Assembly (NCBI RefSeq): GCF_030913635.1
Contig: NZ_CP133188.1
Coordinates: 3,162,001-3,226,000, forward strand
From: Sedimentibacter sp. MB35-C1
Lineage (GTDB): Bacteria; Bacillota; Clostridia; Tissierellales; Sedimentibacteraceae
Reading direction: 5' to 3'
DNA: 64,000 nucleotides
Shown: positions 53,098-61,344 of the stretch, one piece after another
Position numbering within the stretch: the first letter of the stretch is position 1
Layout of the letters: each line of letters opens with the position of its first letter
Position numbers and translations under genes: made by a program
The notes under the pieces: generated by a model
The model's input: only the letters and a program-made list of their open reading frames with translations
Databases searched by the model: none
Told to the model about the DNA's origin: nothing

Positions 53098-54744
53098 TTA
53101 ATCTTCATAAAACGAAATTTCTTGTTCCATAATGATGCCATATTTAAAGTGGATTTCAATTTTGGATTCATTTATTACCTTGATTCTAAGTATCAAGCGT
53201 CTGATTAAATTCTCATCAAACTCTCCGACCCTGCAGCTTACCCTGCCAAGGCAAGAGTCCATTCCATCCACCCTTTGCTCATAATCATCGGCCAACTTCT
53301 GTTCCCTTGCCTGCTTTAATTTTTTCATCTTAAGGGATTGTATTTCTTCTGCAATTTTTCTATACTGCTCATCAAAATCTTCATTGACGGCTCCTTGCTT
53401 TGCATTTTCTTCGATTAAGTTAAGGAGCTGCTTTTGCAGTTTGTTAATTTCCTCATCAAACTCTGTTTTTATGTTTTTTGTTGTGTAGTTACCGATCACC
53501 CGGATCACATTCTCCCTGAATGCTCCTACAAGCTCCCTTTGATTTTCAACTACACTATCCACAGCCTTCATAATTGCTTCCTGTAGGGGTTTTTCTTTCA
53601 AGGTGGCGGAATGCTTGCATTTTTTTGTTCCATTTAATAATCTGCTTTCACATCGCCACACGGGAGTAAGATTTCCATTCCTTGACCAGGTCTGCCTTCG
53701 ATAAGGGTGGGAGCATTCTCCGCAGACAAGAATGTCTGAGAGTACATATTTAGAACTGTACTTACTTTTTTCTTTTTTAGCTCGCCTGGCAATGGACGGC
53801 TTATGAAGGCTTGCTCGCCTTGCTCTTTCTTCTTGCACTTGGTAAAAAAGCTCCTTTGGGATAATTGCTTCATGGTTATCCTCAATATAATACTGAGGCA
53901 CGATGCCGTCATTTTTTACCCTCTTTTTTGTAAGAAAATCCACCGTATATGTCTTTTGTTGCAGTACATCGCCCATGTATTTTTCGTTCTGGAGTATCTT
54001 TGCGATGACAGTATCATGCCATTTATCCTTTCCAGTCACTGTCTTGATACCTTCTTCCATAAAGGTATTCGCTATCTGCTGTGTGCTAAGCCCCTCAAGA
54101 TAAAGACGATAGATTCTTCTGACAAGCTTCGCTTGTTCCGGTACGATGACCAGCTCGCCATCCTCATCTTTTGTGTATCCTAAAAACTTTTTGTGATTGA
54201 CTAGCACTACACCATTTTCATATTTTCTTGCGATTCCCCAGCGTGTGTTTTCACTTAAGTTACGGCTTTCTTCTTGTGCTTGGCTGCTTAAGATGGTGAT
54301 TAAAAGTTCGCCTGTCGCCTCCAGTGTATTGATGCCTTCCTTTTCAAAAATGATGCCGATATTTTTCTCCTTCAGTTTTCTTATGGTTTGCAGGGAGTCT
54401 ACTGTATTTCTTGCAAAACGGCTGACTGATTTAGTCAATATTAAGTCGATTTTTCCTGCCATGCAGTCATCAATCATGGAGTTAAAGTCATCTCTTTTTT
54501 TCATATTGGTTGCAGACTTCCCGTCATCTGCGTAAATGCCCGCCAGTTTCCAGTTTGGATTCTGCTGAATTTTCTCTGTATAATAAGATATCTGAGCATC
54601 GTAACTGCTTTCCTGCTGTTCCAGCAAAGTGCTGACTCTACAGTAAGCTGCAACCCTTAATGCTTTTAACTGTACCTTGATGCTCCTGTCATATGCTGGT
54701 TGTGAAGGTATGATAGATACATTTTTCTTTTTAACTGCTTGCAT
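53098..54744 (-). CDS. Large serine recombinase (TndX/TnpX type), third of three
   Basis: 548 residues from ATG 54744 (GGGGG six bases upstream). The resolvase domain has VAAYCRVSTLLEQQESS (catalytic serine), DLILTKSVSRFARNTVDSLQ and ITILSSQAQEESRNLSENTR. The recombinase domain, the zinc ribbon (CGECSHPYRRQ ... WRCESR) and a long coiled coil (about 425-490) follow in normal order. It catalyses strand exchange for excision or integration of an element. Its start overlaps the end of the middle recombinase by 14 bp. Confidence 0.94.
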   Translation of the reverse strand: MQAVKKKNVSIIPSQPAYDRSIKVQLKALRVAAYCRVSTLLEQQESSYDAQISYYTEKIQQNPNWKLAGIYADDGKSATNMKKRDDFNSMIDDCMAGKIDLILTKSVSRFARNTVDSLQTIRKLKEKNIGIIFEKEGINTLEATGELLITILSSQAQEESRNLSENTRWGIARKYENGVVLVNHKKFLGYTKDEDGELVIVPEQAKLVRRIYRLYLEGLSTQQIANTFMEEGIKTVTGKDKWHDTVIAKILQNEKYMGDVLQQKTYTVDFLTKKRVKNDGIVPQYYIEDNHEAIIPKELFYQVQEERARRASLHKPSIARRAKKEKSKYSSKYVLSDILVCGECSHPYRRQTWSRNGNLTPVWRCESRLLNGTKKCKHSATLKEKPLQEAIMKAVDSVVENQRELVGAFRENVIRVIGNYTTKNIKTEFDEEINKLQKQLLNLIEENAKQGAVNEDFDEQYRKIAEEIQSLKMKKLKQAREQKLADDYEQRVDGMDSCLGRVSCRVGEFDENLIRRLILRIKVINESKIEIHFKYGIIMEQEISFYED

Positions 54745-55654
54745 ATTTATCCCCCTTTCTATAAGTTTCATGGACAATCAGTCCATTAATAAATTCTATT
54801 TCAACTCGTCCATCTTTATAGATGACCAGTTTTTTGACTGTCTGTAAAAATAATTCTTCATTAAATTCGGTTTGCTGTTCCCTGCCTGAAAGGGCTTGCA
54901 TTATGTTTTTCGTATGATGTTCGTAGTCATGCACCTGTGCAGTTTGATAAAGGAGTGCTGCCCTTTGGAAAATCATCGTCGCCAGCTCTTTGGAGGAAAA
55001 TTGTTCGTCTGCTTCCATGTCTTTAATCTTTTGATCAAGCTTCCGAAATTCTGGTGAATAACACTTTGGAATCTCTCTTTGTTTTTTCTGCAGCAAAGAA
55101 GGAGTTCTTATTACCTTGTTTACCGCAAGAATAAAAACTTCTTTGATCTGTTCATCTGTAATTACCCCACAGTTGCAACGAACTCTGTTTTTATAAATAT
55201 AATGCTTGCACTTCCATTTGCTTTTTTCAGAGGGTTTGCCACTATTCTCTATATATTTTCTGAATACCTCTCCGCACTCGCCGCACCAAAGTCTGCCACT
55301 GGATGAGCTTTGATTGTTCATGCTATTTGGCTGCATAACCCTTCCGAGTTTTTTACGTTGCTCTTGCCTTCGGTTCTGTACCTGTTCAAAAATTTCTGTT
55401 TCTATCATCTGCGGATACATCTCATCGCCCAAATACTTTATGTTTTCTAAAATCTTGCCGACAGAGCCATGGTTCCAGGATGGTTTGTTGTTTGCATTTG
55501 GAAATCCCTTTGCTGTAAGTTCCTTTGCTATTGCATAGGTAGAGAGCCCCGAAAGATAATCAACAAAAACCTTTCTTACTACCTTTGCTTTTTCTTCTTC
55601 AACATATATCTTTCCGTTTCGCATCCGGAACCCTATCGGTGTATGTCTTTGCAT
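54731..55654 (-). CDS. Serine recombinase-like protein lacking the catalytic domain, second of three
   Basis: 307 residues from ATG 55654 (GGAGG nine bases upstream). It starts in the recombinase domain (IGFRMRNGKIYVEEEKAKVV, LSTYAIAKELTAKGFPN) and has the zinc ribbon CGECGEVFRKY, then a C-terminal coiled-coil region. No resolvase domain with RVS precedes it: upstream sequence is the end of the next recombinase in another frame. A dedicated start suggests a working DNA-binding partner rather than decay. Confidence 0.88.
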   Translation of the reverse strand: MQRHTPIGFRMRNGKIYVEEEKAKVVRKVFVDYLSGLSTYAIAKELTAKGFPNANNKPSWNHGSVGKILENIKYLGDEMYPQMIETEIFEQVQNRRQEQRKKLGRVMQPNSMNNQSSSSGRLWCGECGEVFRKYIENSGKPSEKSKWKCKHYIYKNRVRCNCGVITDEQIKEVFILAVNKVIRTPSLLQKKQREIPKCYSPEFRKLDQKIKDMEADEQFSSKELATMIFQRAALLYQTAQVHDYEHHTKNIMQALSGREQQTEFNEELFLQTVKKLVIYKDGRVEIEFINGLIVHETYRKGDKYASS

Positions 55655-57269
55655 CTTTGTTATCCTCCTTTCCACAGGCTTCTGAAAATTCCAGCATATT
55701 CTTTAGTCGGAAGGTTACAGTCTTTCCTTCCTTTATAATAATCTGATCCACTGTTTCTAAAAACAAATCCTCACGGTATGTATCCTGTATCCCCGGATTG
55801 TTTTCCAACAGTCCTATAAGCTGTTCAGTATAAAAAATCTCTGTTTCAAACCCACTGTCATCAAGCAGGGCTTTCCTCTTTTTTCGCATGGCATCCAACT
55901 CTATTTGCAGGGCAGTCTGTTTCTCTATAAAAATAGCAGAGTCAAGATATCCCTTTGCAGCTACACCGCTTAAGATATGACTCTGCTTCGACAGTTCCAT
56001 TATTTTTTCATTACACTCTCTGATGTCCTTTTCCTGCTGTTCATCTGCACGCAACTTTCGTAAAGATTCCAGCATGGGAGAAAGGATTTCCAGGTAATTG
56101 CCGGAGAGCTTATTCCACATCAGGGTAAATGCTTCTTGTATAATATCCTCCCTAATTGCTACCATACTGCATTTTTCTTTATCCTCGATATGCTGGATAC
56201 AAGACCATTGCACTTTCTCATAAGTCTTCCCGATATAAATTTTCTGCCTTCTAAACACCTTTCCGCATTCCCCGCATATAATCTTACTGCTGTAAGCATA
56301 TCTGTTCAGCGATTTTGTAGTATCAGTTTTCATCTGCTTACGACGGTATTCATAAATTTCCTTAACCGCTTCCGCTTCCTCCGCACTGATGATGGGTTCA
56401 TGATTCTCAGAAATAAAATACTGAGGTAGCTCACCCTTATTTCTTTTTCGCTTGAAGGGGATTACCTCAGTAGTAAATGTCTTTTGCAATATTAAGTTTC
56501 CTGTATAGATTGGGTTAAGAAGAATTTCCTTTATCACTCCATCTGACCATTTTTCAGCGCCTCGAATGGTTTGTGTTCCTTTCTCAGTCAATTCCCTTGC
56601 AATAACATAGGAGCCTTTGCCGTTTAAATACTGTTTGAAAATATAGCGGACGGTTTCTGCCTCCTGTTCATCAATAACCAGCTCACCCCCTCCATCTTTA
56701 ATATATCCGAGGGCGGGTGTTCCTATTTTAAAGCTGCCGTCTTGAAACCGTTTAATTGCTGCCCATTTATTGTTGGTTGAAATGCTTTCTGCCTCTCCTT
56801 GTGCCAGAGAGCTTAAGATGGTCAAGAGCATCTCACTGCTTTCGAATAAGGTGTTGATATTTTCTTTCTCGAAAAACACTGCAATGCCAAGCAGTTTTAG
56901 CTTACGGATTGCCTTTATACTGTCAACGGTATTTCTTGCAAAGCGGGTTACCGATTTTGTGATGATCATATCTATTTTTCCTGCTTCACAATCTTTTATC
57001 ATGCGCAAAAAGTCATCTCTTTTTTGCAGCTTCGTTCCACTTCGTGCTTCATCCGCATAAACCCCGACATACTGCCAATCACTTCTTTTGCTAATCAGTT
57101 CTTCGTAATAGGCTGTCTGTGCAATAAATGAATTCTGTTGTTCTCTGGAATCCGTACTGACACGGCAGTAGGCGCAGACGCGTTTTGTAGGCTGAAGCTG
57201 CATCATTACCTGAGGTTTTACAGGGTTTATTTTTGTTATCTTTTTTACTTTTTTCTGCTTGCCCGCCAT
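55599..57269 (-). CDS. Large serine recombinase (TndX/TnpX type), first of three
   Basis: 556 residues from ATG 57269 (AGGAGG eight bases upstream). Catalytic domain: CAYCRVSTDSREQQNSF, MIITKSVTRFARNTVDSIKA, MLLTILSSLAQGEAESIS. Then the recombinase domain (LGYIKDGGGELVIDEQEA), zinc ribbon (CGECGKVFRRQ) and a coiled coil. Its 3' end overlaps the middle gene by 56 bp. All three are one transcription unit and probably move the surrounding element together. Confidence 0.94.
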   Translation of the reverse strand: MAGKQKKVKKITKINPVKPQVMMQLQPTKRVCAYCRVSTDSREQQNSFIAQTAYYEELISKRSDWQYVGVYADEARSGTKLQKRDDFLRMIKDCEAGKIDMIITKSVTRFARNTVDSIKAIRKLKLLGIAVFFEKENINTLFESSEMLLTILSSLAQGEAESISTNNKWAAIKRFQDGSFKIGTPALGYIKDGGGELVIDEQEAETVRYIFKQYLNGKGSYVIARELTEKGTQTIRGAEKWSDGVIKEILLNPIYTGNLILQKTFTTEVIPFKRKRNKGELPQYFISENHEPIISAEEAEAVKEIYEYRRKQMKTDTTKSLNRYAYSSKIICGECGKVFRRQKIYIGKTYEKVQWSCIQHIEDKEKCSMVAIREDIIQEAFTLMWNKLSGNYLEILSPMLESLRKLRADEQQEKDIRECNEKIMELSKQSHILSGVAAKGYLDSAIFIEKQTALQIELDAMRKKRKALLDDSGFETEIFYTEQLIGLLENNPGIQDTYREDLFLETVDQIIIKEGKTVTFRLKNMLEFSEACGKEDNKDAKTYTDRVPDAKRKDIC

Positions 57270-57349
57270 GATCGTTTCCTCCTTTCTAACAGATTTTTCC
57301 TCTGTTAGCAACACACATTACCACACAAGTTTTAGAATAGCTACTGTTA

Positions 57350-57511
57350 TTACACATATACTTTTGCAAGTTGGGGAAGAAAGGTCTGGCGGTTCAAAGC
57401 ATCGATTTCTTCATATTCTTCATTGGTTATTAGGCCGTTACGAAGCAGAATTCCCAAGTACTTCAATGTGATTTTATATTTTACTTCATTAGCTGTTTGT
57501 TCCTTTGACAT
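57350..57511 (-). CDS. Small SHOCT-like protein
   Basis: 53 residues from ATG 57511 (GGGAGG nine bases upstream). After MSKEQTANEVKYKITLKYLG comes LLRNGLITNEEYEEIDAL, a SHOCT-like pattern (helix, L-x-x-G-x-I-T-x-x-E-(F/Y)). Small SHOCT proteins are frequent beside recombinases on clostridial elements. It lies between mazF and the recombinases; it does not resemble MazE. Confidence 0.7.
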   Translation of the reverse strand: MSKEQTANEVKYKITLKYLGILLRNGLITNEEYEEIDALNRQTFLPQLAKVYV

Positions 57512-57560
57512 AAATATATCCTCCCTGTATCTAATGTGATTTTTCCTTTTCATAACCGCA

Positions 57561-57938
57561 TTATTTTGTCCGTATAACTTTAGCCGTTGTTAGCCCTAAA
57601 CTAAGAGACAATGCCTGGTCAATTGAATTCATCCGCAACTCACTTAGGCTTCCTATGTATTCCAAAAGCCGGATGCGATCAATAGTGCGTATCTGCTCCA
57701 GCAGTACCACCGAATTTTTCTGTAACGGCTCCATACACCCAATTTCCACATGAGTGGGCAGCTCCTTTTTAAGCTTGCTGGTTATAGCTACGACAATGAC
57801 CGTGGGGCTGTAACGGTTTCCTATATCATTCTGTATAATAAGCACGGGTCGGATACCACCCTGCTCACAGCCCACAACTGGACTTAAATCAGCATAGAAA
57901 ACATCTCCACGTCTTATAATTCTTTTTTGTTCCTGCAA
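57561..57938 (-). CDS. mazF: MazF/PemK-type endoribonuclease toxin
   Basis: 125 residues from TTG 57938 (GGAGG eight bases upstream; a GTG three codons earlier overlaps it). The PemK/MazF barrel is clear: [35 protein letters not shown] (catalytic arginine), [12 protein letters not shown] and [16 protein letters not shown]. These toxins cleave mRNA. The antitoxin normally lies just upstream; here that space is a structured non-coding region, so mazE is absent or unrecognisable. Confidence 0.92.
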   Translation of the reverse strand: MQEQKRIIRRGDVFYADLSPVVGCEQGGIRPVLIIQNDIGNRYSPTVIVVAITSKLKKELPTHVEIGCMEPLQKNSVVLLEQIRTIDRIRLLEYIGSLSELRMNSIDQALSLSLGLTTAKVIRTK

Positions 57939-57979
57939 AATGTTCACCTCCTTTTATCTGCTTAATGGCACAAAAATAC

Positions 57980-58026
57980 AAACCGCTCTGCTTGTGATTA
58001 CTCTGTTTACGTATACAGAGCGGTTT
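57980..58026 (-). terminator. Hairpin upstream of mazF
   Basis: 11-bp stem AAACCGCTCTG / CAGAGCGGTTT around a 25-nt loop, followed on the minus strand by TTTGTATTTTTG. It would terminate a transcript that comes through 58.0-58.5 kb, or bind a regulator of mazF. Confidence 0.55.
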
Positions 58027-58059
58027 GCATGGCTTCTGACATTAAGTTTTTTTCTATGT

Positions 58060-58545
58060 GCTTAATTCGACACTACTTCCCAAGCACTAATGGCAATAAC
58101 CTAAACTGCGGTTAGCTATACCGCATCATGGGACTTTCACCCTCGCCGGGATCTCCGCCGACTGCCCTCATTGCGTGATCCCCCATTTAAGGGGGGCTGT
58201 GACTGGACAGAAGTATCATTATAGGCTGACGGGATTATTGCGAAACAGACTGCTACAGCCTGTTTGACCGTCGGATGGGTACCGCTTAGCACCTTATTTG
58301 GCCGTCTTTGATAGGTTTATAAATGGGAAGAAATTAACAAAACAGAAAAGAAAAAAGATAGATAGTAGGTTCATTTTCCCATTAAAATCCTACAGGTGGT
58401 CTTGGCGCATCCTCGGAAGTCGCTTTGCCTTTTAAAGCACCGTCAGCTAAAGTATTTAGGTTATCGGATATGAAGTTTTCAAAGAACAATTGGGGTATAA
58501 ATAACCCCCTCACTACTAATCCGGTTTCGTGAGGGGGTCTACAAA
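58060..58545 (-). ncRNA. Possible structured RNA region
   Basis: This stretch has no convincing gene but several stems: CCCCC/GGGGG at 58180-58195, GACGG/CCGTC with an inner AAACAG/CTGTTT at 58228-58272, and ACCCCCTCAC/GTGAGGGGGT at 58504-58538. On the minus strand the piece GAGGGTGAAAGTCCC resembles a segment of group II intron RNA, but no intron domain V or reverse transcriptase was found. The minus strand ends in the hairpin at 57980-58026. The strand and the limits are guesses. Confidence 0.35.
58382..58489 (-). CDS. Possible small protein or C-terminal remnant
   Basis: 35 codons from TTG 58489: FFENFISDNLNTLADGALKG, then a stop after EDAPRPPVGF. The composition looks protein-like, and the frame stays open a few codons upstream, but there is no ribosome site. 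It may be the tail of a lost mobile-element gene. Confidence 0.25.
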   Translation of the reverse strand: MFFENFISDNLNTLADGALKGKATSEDAPRPPVGF

Positions 58546-58676
58546 AAATATTTTTATTTTTTCAATCTTTGGTTTCAATCGAGTGTGAAGATTCCTGTAG
58601 CTGATGGTTTACTGTTTGACACTGTTTTTCCCTGTTTCTGGAAAACGGTCGTTCCATAGGTTTTCTTCGCGAAAAA

Positions 58677-58714
58677 AAAGTTAGTATTTCACTCCTGGCA
58701 AAATACTGACTTTT
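58677..58714. terminator. Terminator-like hairpin
   Basis: AAAAGTTAGTATTT pairs with AAATACTGACTTTT around a 10-nt loop, with flanking A and T runs. Confidence 0.6.
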
Positions 58715-58883
58715 TTATAAGAGCAATATAAAATTGTATTGGTAGAAGGCGGTATATATGGACTGCACCGTCTTTCTCGCAAAGAAATAAAAACAGAAAA
58801 CAATGCTTATAGGAGTACCCTTTTTTCACAGAGAGTTGCAAAAGCTGGTATTATGTCGCCTGAATCATCCCTTAAAAACCGCA

Positions 58884-58925
58884 AAAGCCCGCCCCCATGA
58901 GAGAGGGCAGGCTTTGTGTCCCACC
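58884..58925 (-). terminator. Terminator of the zinc-ribbon operon
   Basis: AAAGCCCGCCC pairs with GGGCAGGCTTT. It lies about 70 bp after the stop of the 58993 gene. The sequence between 58715 and 58883 has no gene I can support. Confidence 0.6.
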
Positions 58926-58992
58926 TTTTGATGGGTTTGCATTTGGCTGTATTCATTTCGTTATTCTGGTCTATAACGGTTCTTCCGTGTTT

Positions 58993-59355
58993 CTAATTAA
59001 GTTTCACGCCGCAGGCTCCGCAAAAGCGAGCGCCCAGAATAACCCCGTTTCCACATTTCAAGCAGAATTTGATTTGTGAAGCAGTCTGAAGCGTGGCGGG
59101 TAAATCCTCATCTGTACTGGAGCCTGTCAGAAACAGCCAGTCAATGTCCTCGCCATCCTCGCATAAACCGATGGCTCCGGCAGGCGATACCACATAAAAG
59201 CTGTCCTCGTCGATGGGATTTTCACTGTCGCTTGTCTCAGCAAGCACCAGCAAGCCTTTTACGTCGTATCTATCATTGGAAGTGGCAAAGTTCCAGCTAT
59301 TACAGCGTGTTACGGCGCATTCCGCCGCCTTCAGCAATGTGTTGAATTGTTCCAT
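58993..59355 (-). CDS. Hypothetical protein with C-terminal zinc ribbon
   Basis: 120 residues from ATG 59355 (AGGAGG seven bases upstream). An unrecognised acidic domain (VKGLLVLAETSDSENPIDED, DGEDIDWLFLTGSSTDED) is followed by a zinc ribbon CLKCGNGVILGARFCGACG at the very C-terminus. The same ribbon type recurs in the two other zinc-ribbon genes of this operon. Base composition is clearly GC-rich, unlike everything before 58 kb. Confidence 0.75.
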   Translation of the reverse strand: MEQFNTLLKAAECAVTRCNSWNFATSNDRYDVKGLLVLAETSDSENPIDEDSFYVVSPAGAIGLCEDGEDIDWLFLTGSSTDEDLPATLQTASQIKFCLKCGNGVILGARFCGACGVKLN

Positions 59356-59371
59356 TACAGATCCTCCTTCT

Positions 59372-60691
59372 TTATTTGAACAGCAGATTATTACACCGCT
59401 TGCAGCGATCATTCTGTATGGGATTCATCATGGAACACACGTTGCAGTAGATGATGCGGTCTTTCGATTTATCGTATTTCTCGTATGTACCAAACTTCGG
59501 ATGAAAACGCACCTTGTCGCCTACATCCAGATAGTCATACATATCCCGCCTGCTGTCTTTTTCAACAATAGTCTTTTTTTTACCCGCATCGGTAGTGATT
59601 GCCACCGTGTATTCCGTATAAGTTTTTGACGCATCGTCTTTATGCTCGTACTTCTCTTTGCTGAATTTGTTGGTGACGATGCCCTCCCACATGGGCAGTT
59701 TGGCTCTTCGTAGAGCAAATACATTGATGATCAGCATCACAAGGGCAATACCGACACCTATGACCGCCGATTCTCCAAAAGGGAAATCATCCATCAGCAG
59801 ACCAGCGATGGGAAAGCCGATGAGCGGTACGAAAACCAATATCCACATACAGCCGATGGATGATTTTTTGTTTTTCTGCGCGGCGGCCAGTATCTCCGGC
59901 GAATTACACCTATCGGAAAAGCCGACCAGTCCCGCGTCGCCCTGTGAGGGAGCGGAAGATGCCGCTTGGCTTACCTCCATCGGCTCCGGCGTTCTCAAAT
60001 TCACCGCCTTGCCGCACCCAATGCAAAATTCAGCTCCTTCCGGCAGCTTTGCGCCGCAGGCCGTACACACGTCGGGGGCGCTGGCCTGTGTTTTTACGCC
60101 GCAGCCCGAACAGAAAACCGCGCCCTCCGGCAGCTTGTTTCCGCAGTTGGGACAAAACATATCCGTATCACTCCTTACTTCGAATATTTGAGGCGCGGCG
60201 GGTTTCCTCGCCGCTGTTTTCTTCTTTTTCCCGCCTCTGGCTGTGCGTATGACAAGCAGCAGCAAAAGCAGATAACCGATGGGGGCGAGGATATGGTAAA
60301 TGATCGCCACCTCACCCATCTCCCTGAATTCGCACAACATGGCGGGTTTGTTGACGTAGGGGAAGAAGGACAGATAGCGGATGCGCTCGGAGCGTGTTTC
60401 ACCTTCATCCAAGCTCGGCCACGCCTCGTCGCTGCTATATATCACATAACCCCGGTATTCCTTGCTGTTTACCATGAACCAATAGCCCTTGGAAACGGTG
60501 CGGGAGCGGTTTTGCTCCGCTTTTGTGTCGTCCAGACGGCTGTCATAGCTGTCCACCGTACCCATTACGCTGTCGCCCCATATCGCCAGAGCCAGCGTAG
60601 ATAGGCTCAAATACATGGCAAACAGCAGCACGGCGTAAATCAGGATGAGGATGGGCAGGGGGATGCTTTTGCTCGTTTTCTTCTTTGTCAT
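59372..60691 (-). CDS. Membrane protein with three zinc ribbons
   Basis: 439 residues from ATG 60691 (AAGGAG about seven bases upstream). Order: one helix (about 10-32), an extracytoplasmic DUF3592-like stretch (GTVDSYDSRLDDTKAEQNRS), a second helix near 120, then tandem zinc ribbons (FCPNCGNKLPEGAVFCSGCG, CTACGAKLPEGAEFCIGCGK), two helices (LVFVPLIGFPIAGLLM and the next) and a C-terminal beta domain ending in CNVCSMMNPIQNDRCKRCNN. Ribbons of this kind are common in poorly studied Clostridia envelope proteins. Role unknown. Confidence 0.75.
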   Translation of the reverse strand: MTKKKTSKSIPLPILILIYAVLLFAMYLSLSTLALAIWGDSVMGTVDSYDSRLDDTKAEQNRSRTVSKGYWFMVNSKEYRGYVIYSSDEAWPSLDEGETRSERIRYLSFFPYVNKPAMLCEFREMGEVAIIYHILAPIGYLLLLLLVIRTARGGKKKKTAARKPAAPQIFEVRSDTDMFCPNCGNKLPEGAVFCSGCGVKTQASAPDVCTACGAKLPEGAEFCIGCGKAVNLRTPEPMEVSQAASSAPSQGDAGLVGFSDRCNSPEILAAAQKNKKSSIGCMWILVFVPLIGFPIAGLLMDDFPFGESAVIGVGIALVMLIINVFALRRAKLPMWEGIVTNKFSKEKYEHKDDASKTYTEYTVAITTDAGKKKTIVEKDSRRDMYDYLDVGDKVRFHPKFGTYEKYDKSKDRIIYCNVCSMMNPIQNDRCKRCNNLLFK

Positions 60692-60704
60692 CTCAACGCT
60701 CCTT

Positions 60705-61088
60705 TCATTGTTGTTCGCAATCCCGCTTCTCGCGCCAGCCCACGCCGACCAAATACAGGACGGTCGATAGGAAAAGCGGCGGTAACGTGATCGTGGCATA
60801 GGAGCGAAGCGAATATACCAGCAACACTCCCGCCGCCAGTTGGATATAGCCAAGCGTCCGGCACCAGCGATATCGGTGGTGCAGCCCTGCAAAGGCCAGA
60901 CCCGCGATGGCCGTTACCATAGAGAAGATGTACACGATTCCGGCCGCGAAGCACCCAGCTCCGGCGTAAGTATAATCCAGCGCCGCATTGTCAATGAGAT
61001 TCAAGCACCACAGCAGCATGGGCAGGGCGGCAAGCAGCATCAGTACAGATGAAATCCGCAGAAGAATCCGTTTCGGTTTGCTATTCAT
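60705..61088 (-). CDS. Small integral membrane protein
   Basis: 127 residues with four hydrophobic helices (about 8-30, 38-64, 74-92 and 98-117). No family assigned. Its start overlaps the end of the 61081 frame (ATGTATGAATAG), and the zinc-ribbon gene follows after 13 bp, so it is part of the operon. Confidence 0.75.
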   Translation of the reverse strand: MNSKPKRILLRISSVLMLLAALPMLLWCLNLIDNAALDYTYAGAGCFAAGIVYIFSMVTAIAGLAFAGLHHRYRWCRTLGYIQLAAGVLLVYSLRSYATITLPPLFLSTVLYLVGVGWREKRDCEQQ

Positions 61089-61278
61089 ACATTTTTCCTT
61101 TCGGGCAGAGGGTTATGATATACTGCCGGATAAAATCGAACTGCTCGGGCGGGGCGTATATCCTGTTTTGCACAAACCCGCCGTTTACCCGTATCAGGTT
61201 TTGCCTTCTCACGGCTTTTACCACCCTGAACTGTGCAAACCGTGAGTAAAAGCCCTGACTTGTGGCGGCGAGTCCCAT
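61081..61278 (-). CDS. Small hypothetical protein or 5'-truncated gene
   Basis: 65 residues from ATG 61278, though the frame is open back to 61329 with no good start or ribosome site. The C-terminal part (FRVVKAVRRQNLIRVNGGFV, YAPPEQFDFIRQYIITLCPK) looks like a folded protein. It overlaps the next gene by 8 bp. It may be the C-terminus of a gene whose start was lost. Confidence 0.4.
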   Translation of the reverse strand: MGLAATSQGFYSRFAQFRVVKAVRRQNLIRVNGGFVQNRIYAPPEQFDFIRQYIITLCPKGKMYE

Positions 61279-61344
61279 AGCGCCGGGATAACCGGCGGCA
61301 GTACCGGCTACTGCGGCGGCAGCGCATAACTACCTTACCTTTAC

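Noticed and set aside
57350-57511. SHOCT-like protein as MazE antitoxin
   Set aside because: It lies downstream of mazF, has no AbrB- or RHH-like N-terminus, and resembles recombinase-associated small proteins.
58180-58196. An oriT nick site
   Set aside because: Only a short C5-ATTTAA-G6 similarity; no relaxase or conjugation genes in the window.
59658-60604. Long plus-strand frames opposite the zinc-ribbon membrane gene
   Set aside because: GC-rich antisense shadows without ribosome sites; the minus-strand frame has zinc ribbons and membrane helices.
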